From an uncultured Hymenobacter sp. (GTDB lineage Bacteria; Bacteroidota; Bacteroidia; Cytophagales; Hymenobacteraceae): a DNA stretch of 52,673 bases. The notes under the pieces are model-generated. The model had not been told where the DNA came from. It searched no databases and was given only the letters and a program-made list of their open reading frames with translations. Made by a program: the position numbers and the translations under genes. Position 1 is the first letter of the stretch. Every line of letters begins with the position of its first letter. The DNA is taken from positions 1 to 52,673 of the forward strand of contig CAJYVK010000156.1 in assembly GCA_913778455.1 (NCBI GenBank), in the 5' to 3' direction. Positions 49,012 to 52,673 of this stretch are shown here, in pieces.

Positions 49012-50166
49012 TCACAGCTTTACCCCGGCTTTAAACTCGACTACGTCGGCGACTGCTCCGTGCGCCTTCAGGTCGATATCACCGAATAACAGCTTTGTGA
49101 ACTGGTATTTGAGCCCTACCCGCTCGTAATAGGCCTGACCCGATTTATACGGATTGTAGAAGTACAGCCCCAGGTGCGTAACCAGCGCTAACTGCCCGAA
49201 TAATAGTTCGTGCCCGGCAAAGCCGCTGGCTCTCCTGACGTCGGGTGGGCTGCTGGCCGCACCAACTGCCTCACGTGCGTCGGCCAGCCGCGCCCGGTCG
49301 TAAAAGCCCTCTACCCCCACCAGCACGTTGCTTTTGCGGCTGAGGCGCCAGCCGGCGGCCAGCGTGACGGAGTTTACCAGGTACCGGGTGGGGTCGCCGT
49401 TGCTACGTTGCCTAAAGCCCAGGCTCGTGCTGAGGTTGAAAAACGTCCGGCCTACGTCGGCGGGCAGCGGGTCGGCAACTATCGGGGGTACCGTCCGTGA
49501 TTGATGGTAATTGACGCCCAGCACCAGCGTGGGTAGATTGAGACCAAAATTGGGGTACGTCGTAGCACCATTGGAGTAGTGATTGAGGGCCAGCGCCAGC
49601 AGCACCGCCCACTGCTGGCTCATGGCTACGTCGTACTCCAGCCGCGTTTGCAGCGTGGCGCTGACCGGCGAGCTGATGGCTACATTCGTAGGATTGCTGT
49701 CCGGGTCATAATGCTTCGTGAAATAAGCTAGCCCGGTGCCCAGCCGCAGGCTCAGGTCGTGGCGAGTAGTGCGCAGCAGCGCCTTGCTCAGGTATACCGT
49801 GGCCGCGTAGCTGCGGCCCAGCACGGGGCTGTGGTAGTCATAATACACCAGCGCCAAACCCACCTTTGGGTATTTGTACCAGCTATGCCAGGGCGCAGAG
49901 CCGGTCGTTTGGCGCTGCACGTTCAGCTCGATGCCCGTTGGCCGCAGGCCAGCCAGGGGCTTCAAGGCAGGGTCGTGGGTGATGATGAAGGCACTTTGGG
50001 CGTACGCACCAAAAATAAATGGGCACGCCGGAGCAGTTGTTTTAAGGGTATCGAGGCTGGGCAGCGTCTGCGCCCGCCCCGTGAAAATACCACTACCCCC
50101 ACCCAGCATTACGCTGCTAAGTATATAATATTTAAGGCACTGCGTCTTATTTCCAATCAAGCGCAT
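49012..50166 (-). CDS. PagL-like outer-membrane lipid A deacylase (acyloxyacyl hydrolase family)
   Basis: A 384-residue exported barrel with an N-terminal signal region (about residues 15-33). The sequence ALNHYSNGATTYPNFGLN carries the His-x-Ser-Asn motif that forms the PagL catalytic site, followed by a strand as in the family. PagL removes the 3-O acyl chain of lipid A in the outer membrane and so modulates recognition. C-terminal strands (LLFGDIDLKAHGAVADVVEFKAGVKL) are typical of barrels. Bacteroidota members are annotated as acyloxyacyl hydrolase; activity is unproven for most. It diverges from the porin trio. Confidence 0.8.
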   Translation of the reverse strand: MRLIGNKTQCLKYYILSSVMLGGGSGIFTGRAQTLPSLDTLKTTAPACPFIFGAYAQSAFIITHDPALKPLAGLRPTGIELNVQRQTTGSAPWHSWYKYPKVGLALVYYDYHSPVLGRSYAATVYLSKALLRTTRHDLSLRLGTGLAYFTKHYDPDSNPTNVAISSPVSATLQTRLEYDVAMSQQWAVLLALALNHYSNGATTYPNFGLNLPTLVLGVNYHQSRTVPPIVADPLPADVGRTFFNLSTSLGFRQRSNGDPTRYLVNSVTLAAGWRLSRKSNVLVGVEGFYDRARLADAREAVGAASSPPDVRRASGFAGHELLFGQLALVTHLGLYFYNPYKSGQAYYERVGLKYQFTKLLFGDIDLKAHGAVADVVEFKAGVKL

Positions 50167-50358
50167 GATGAAACAAACAGGCTATTTTTAAAACTACACC
50201 CCCCGCTCATCCAGCCCTCTGGTCATTAATAAAAAATCAAAATTCAGTCAGAATGTAACCCCTGCCCGCTACCGGCAAGTATAAGGCGCATTCCCGGCCA
50301 TCTCGCCTTTCCCTTATTCTATCCGCAGCGGTCTGGACTATTAAACCATTTTTCTGAC

Positions 50359-51015
50359 ATGAAAAAAGCAATTCTTTCTCTCGCTCTTCTCGCTGGCGCT
50401 GCTGGCGTTGCTAATGCTCAAACCGGTGTGAAGTACGGCCTGAAAGGCGGCTTCAACGGCTCGACTTTCTCGGGTGCTGACTCGAAAGGCTCGGAGTACA
50501 AGGCTGGCTTCGCCGCCGGTGCTTTCCTGAACTTCGGCTTGTCGGATAACTTCTCGATTCAGCCTGAGTTCCTGTACTCGCAGAAAGGCGCTTCGGTTGA
50601 TAACCAACCTTATTTCTCGGGTGGTGTTCTGAAAACAGACGGCACTGTTAAGCAGACGCTGGGCTACCTCGACATTCCCATCATGTTCCGCTACAATATC
50701 GGTGAAGATGGCAAAGGCTTCTTCATTGAAGCTGGTCCCCAAGGCAGCTTCCTGCTACACCAGCGTTATTTTGAAGAAGATGGTGGTGGCAGAGAGATTT
50801 CCGGTTCGCGTCAGACTAGCACCGATGCCTTTAATAAAGCAGTCATCGGCTACGTAGGTGGCTTGGGTTATCAAATTACCAGCGGTTTGCAACTAGGCTT
50901 GCGTTATAGCGGTGATTTCTCGCAAGTATACAAGCAAGACCAAAACAACGGCGCACTTAACGTACACAACTCAGTATTCCAATTCCAAGTTGGTTACGCT
51001 TTCGGCGGCAAGTAG
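50359..51015 (+). CDS. Small outer-membrane beta-barrel protein (porin family), first of three
   Basis: A 218-residue OMP_b-brl_2-type barrel. The signal peptide MKKAILSLALLAGAAGVANA is followed by TGVKYGLKGGFNGSTFSGAD, and alternating strands end in FQVGYAFGGK with near-terminal aromatic. The SIQPEFLYSQKGA motif recurs in all three genes. The function is unknown beyond surface structure or small-solute passage. It ends with a terminator. Its codon use looks like that of a highly expressed gene, biased to TCG, GGC, GCT. Confidence 0.88.
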   Translation: MKKAILSLALLAGAAGVANAQTGVKYGLKGGFNGSTFSGADSKGSEYKAGFAAGAFLNFGLSDNFSIQPEFLYSQKGASVDNQPYFSGGVLKTDGTVKQTLGYLDIPIMFRYNIGEDGKGFFIEAGPQGSFLLHQRYFEEDGGGREISGSRQTSTDAFNKAVIGYVGGLGYQITSGLQLGLRYSGDFSQVYKQDQNNGALNVHNSVFQFQVGYAFGGK

Positions 51016-51045
51016 TCCAAAGTTGGAACTATTCTTGTAGAGGTT

Positions 51046-51078
51046 AAATCCAGCTCCCTAGTGGGGGCTGGATTTTTT
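51046..51078 (+). terminator. Intrinsic terminator after the first porin gene
   Basis: AAATCCAGCTCCC and GGGGCTGGATTT form a stem around TAGTGG, with a TTTTTTATTT tract. Confidence 0.88.
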
Positions 51079-51126
51079 ATTTAAAGTTATTTTGGAGCGA
51101 AAGAATCATCTATTCGATTGCTGCAG

Positions 51127-51134
51127 TAGCTTTG
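51127..51134 (+). promoter_or_regulatory. Probable -7 element of the second porin gene
   Basis: TAGCTTTG matches TAnnTTTG and is 36 bp before the ATG. No TTG at the expected -33 position was seen. Confidence 0.5.
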
Positions 51135-51170
51135 TCCCACAATTCACCAATTTTCTGTTTTCTTTCACTC

Positions 51171-51749
51171 ATGAAAAAAACTTTCCTAGCCCTCGCGCTT
51201 ACCCTCGGTGTAGCCGGTGCTGCCCAAGCTCAAAGTGCTCGTTTCGGTGTAAAAGCTGGCGCTTCGCTCACTACTCTTACCGGTAGCGATGTTACTGGCG
51301 TTAAAAGCAAATTCGGCTTCAACGGTGGCGTAATGGCAAACTTTGCGCTGAACGACATGTTCTCGATTCAGCCCGAAGTACTGTACTCGAACAAAGGCAA
51401 CAAATTTGAGAATGGTGGTGACGTGCGCTTGGCTACCAACTACATCGACGTTCCGGTACTGGCAAAAGTATCGACCGGCGCAACCGGCCTGTTCTTCGAA
51501 CTAGGGCCGCAAGTTGGTTTCTTGGCTTCTGCCAAGCTGAAAGACGACTCGAATTCGCTGGATGTGAAAGACGGCTACAAGAGCGTAGATTTCGGCTATG
51601 CTGCCGGCCTCGGCTTCCAAGCTGAAAGCGGTCCCATGGTGGGCCTGCGCTACAATGGCGGCTTCACCAGCGTCGACAAAGACTCTAACGCTAAGGCTCG
51701 CAACAGCGCCTTCCAACTCTACGTGGGCTTCCTGTTCGGCGGCAAATAA
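51171..51749 (+). CDS. Small outer-membrane beta-barrel protein (porin family), second of three
   Basis: A 192-residue barrel with signal peptide MKKTFLALALTLGVAGAAQA, then SARFGVKAGASLTTLTGSDV. It shares SIQPEVLYSNKG, NYIDVPVLAKV, FFELGPQVGFLASAKLK and GLRYNG with its neighbours. The ATG at 51171 gives the signal peptide directly. It has its own -7 element and terminator, so it is transcribed separately. The terminal sequence LYVGFLFGGK is like a barrel end. Confidence 0.88.
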   Translation: MKKTFLALALTLGVAGAAQAQSARFGVKAGASLTTLTGSDVTGVKSKFGFNGGVMANFALNDMFSIQPEVLYSNKGNKFENGGDVRLATNYIDVPVLAKVSTGATGLFFELGPQVGFLASAKLKDDSNSLDVKDGYKSVDFGYAAGLGFQAESGPMVGLRYNGGFTSVDKDSNAKARNSAFQLYVGFLFGGK

Positions 51750-51770
51750 GCTACTAGCTTTCTGCTTTTT

Positions 51771-51803
51771 AAAGCCGGCCCTTGCGAAGGGGCCGGCTTT
51801 TTT
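51771..51803 (+). terminator. Intrinsic terminator after the second porin gene
   Basis: AAAGCCGGCCC and GGGCCGGCTTT form a stem around TTGCGAAG, then TTTT. Confidence 0.9.
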
Positions 51804-51867
51804 ATGGCTTCTGCCCTCGCTGTTAGGTGTAGCTTTACCTGGTAAACCATTCCAAAAACTTGGATTT

Positions 51868-52482
51868 ATGAAGAAAAGTATCTTCCTGCTAGCCTTGGGG
51901 CTGGGCGTGAGCACGGCCGCGCAGGCGCAGTACCGGGGGCGCGGGGGCAACGTATCGCTGGGAATTAAGGCGGGAGCCTCGCTCACCAATTTCGTAGGGG
52001 CCGACGCGAAAGACGGCTTAGGCCGCGACTATCAAAACCGCTTCGGTTTCCACGCGGGTGTCTTCGCCAACATAGGCTTTGCTAAGCTGTTCGCCTTCCA
52101 ACCCGAGCTTCTTTACTCGCAAAAAGGTGTGAAAGTGAAGGATGCGGACGCTGGCGTGCGGATGCACTACATCGACGTGCCACTAGCTTTCCACGTTAAT
52201 ACGGATGGCTTCTTCTTTGAAGCAGGGCCGCAAGTGGGCTTTCTGCTAGCTGCCAAGAGCGAGTTTGGTAGTACCTCCGTTGATATCAAAAACTACAAAA
52301 CTGTTGACTTCGGCTACTTGGCCGGCCTCGGCTATCAGCTCAAACATGGGTTGGGCGTAGGGCTGCGCTACAACGGCGCTTTTGTTAATTTTCCCGAATC
52401 AACTACCATCGGCAACGTGACGGTGCAAGGCCGAGCACGCAACAGTGCGCTTCAGCTCTACGCTACTTACTCGTTTAATTAA
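51868..52482 (+). CDS. Small outer-membrane beta-barrel protein (porin family), third of three
   Basis: A 204-residue barrel starting MKKSIFLLALGLGVSTAAQA with a signal peptide ending AQA, then YRGRGGNVSLGIKAGASLTN. It is close to the second gene: HYIDVPLAFHV, FFEAGPQVGFLLAAKSE, VDFGYLAGLGYQL, GLRYNG and NSALQLYATYSFN. The ATG at 51868 is the start; an in-frame extension would run back through the second gene. It closes a tandem array of three paralogues and ends in a 19-bp-stem terminator. Confidence 0.88.
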   Translation: MKKSIFLLALGLGVSTAAQAQYRGRGGNVSLGIKAGASLTNFVGADAKDGLGRDYQNRFGFHAGVFANIGFAKLFAFQPELLYSQKGVKVKDADAGVRMHYIDVPLAFHVNTDGFFFEAGPQVGFLLAAKSEFGSTSVDIKNYKTVDFGYLAGLGYQLKHGLGVGLRYNGAFVNFPESTTIGNVTVQGRARNSALQLYATYSFN

Positions 52483-52493
52483 GGCTGACTGCA

Positions 52494-52541
52494 TAACAAC
52501 AAAAACCCAGCGCCCTTCCAGACGCTGGGTTTTTGTTGTTA
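52494..52541. terminator. Bidirectional terminator with perfect 19-bp stem
   Basis: TAACAACAAAAACCCAGCG (52494-52512) is the exact inverse complement of 52523-52541, around a 10-nt loop. It ends the porin trio and the convergent dipeptidase. Confidence 0.92.
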
Positions 52542-52556
52542 CATAGGCGTGATGGG

Positions 52557-52673
52557 CTAGCGGGCCGCCGCGTATTCGCGGTAAAACTCGGGAATGGTTT
52601 CGATACCCTTCAGGAAGTTAAAAACGCCGAAATGCTCGTTGGGCGAATGGATGGCGTCGCTATCCAGGCCAAA
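52557..52673 (-). CDS. M20-family dipeptidase, C-terminal end (partial)
   Basis: Only the last 38 residues are in the window, ending at a TAG at 52557-52559. They contain GLDSDAIHSPNEHFGVFNFL and IETIPEFYREYAAAR. The segment DAIHSPNE, with its late zinc-ligand His, and the following FLKGIETIP are typical of the C-terminus of M20/M25 cytosolic dipeptidases. The rest lies beyond the window's right edge. Confidence 0.85.
   Translation of the reverse strand, partial: FGLDSDAIHSPNEHFGVFNFLKGIETIPEFYREYAAAR

Overview
The window reads as chromosomal DNA of a GC-rich member of the Bacteroidota, most likely Hymenobacter or a close relative (Cytophagales). Three things support this: the 5' end of a Bacteroidota-type 16S gene at the left edge; promoters of the phylum's own form (TTG or TTTG, 19-21 nt, TAnnTTTG) ahead of rRNA, tRNA and ribosomal-protein genes, with few recognisable Shine-Dalgarno sites; and the gene content (RemB-like and OmpA/OprF-like barrels, LpxB, M61 and S41 peptidases). 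The genus is inferred from style and not proven here. Apart from the rRNA leader there is almost no empty DNA. I see no phage, transposase, CRISPR array or defence island.

Layout. 1-1000: start of a leftward rRNA operon with three tandem promoters, then a secreted YARHG-domain gene broken by one in-frame stop. 1750-6663: leftward stress and nucleotide cluster, spoT-like (p)ppGpp enzyme > CHY zinc finger > Fur-family repressor > STAS factor > purA. 6708-10768: tRNA-Leu, trigger factor, clpP, clpX. 10908-18007: a nucleotide-transporter-like membrane protein with HEAT repeats and a cyclic-nucleotide-binding domain, facing an operon of two histidine kinases, a receiver protein and a receiver-adenylate cyclase. 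18019-26315: molybdenum/formate region (MobA fusion, MoeA, oxalate/formate-type transporter with its 48-residue small subunit, YdeP-type molybdopterin oxidoreductase, a small protein, FdhD). 26419-31977: LpxB, QueD-like enzyme, HldD, S41 peptidase, rnpA, rpmH. 32181-38768: M61 peptidase, a lipoprotein, a small disordered protein, a TlpA-like thioredoxin, PfkB kinase, tRNA-His, DEAD-box helicase. 38867-48874: aquaporin, small membrane proteins, upp, a GNAT/FemAB-like enzyme, RemB-like barrel, gmhA, comM, pyrD. 49012-52673: PagL-like lipid A deacylase, three tandem small outer-membrane barrels, and the end of an M20 dipeptidase.

How the genes fit together. The left half groups protein quality control (Tig, ClpP, ClpX) with the stringent response (SpoT-like enzyme, and PurA, a known ppGpp target). 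The molybdenum genes form a plausible formate-oxidation set: cofactor assembly, sulfur transfer, enzyme and transporter. Envelope genes recur throughout (LpxB, HldD, GmhA, PagL-like, porins), which fits a heptose-containing LPS. The most system-like association is the cyclase operon converging on a protein that keeps the cAMP-binding residues.

Non-coding structure is unusually rich. A dispersed element of about 65 bp occurs four times, each time 0-6 bp from the end or start of a gene. A short REP-like palindrome occurs at least three times. Several intergenic hairpins have 23-34 bp arms and act, or could act, as terminators.
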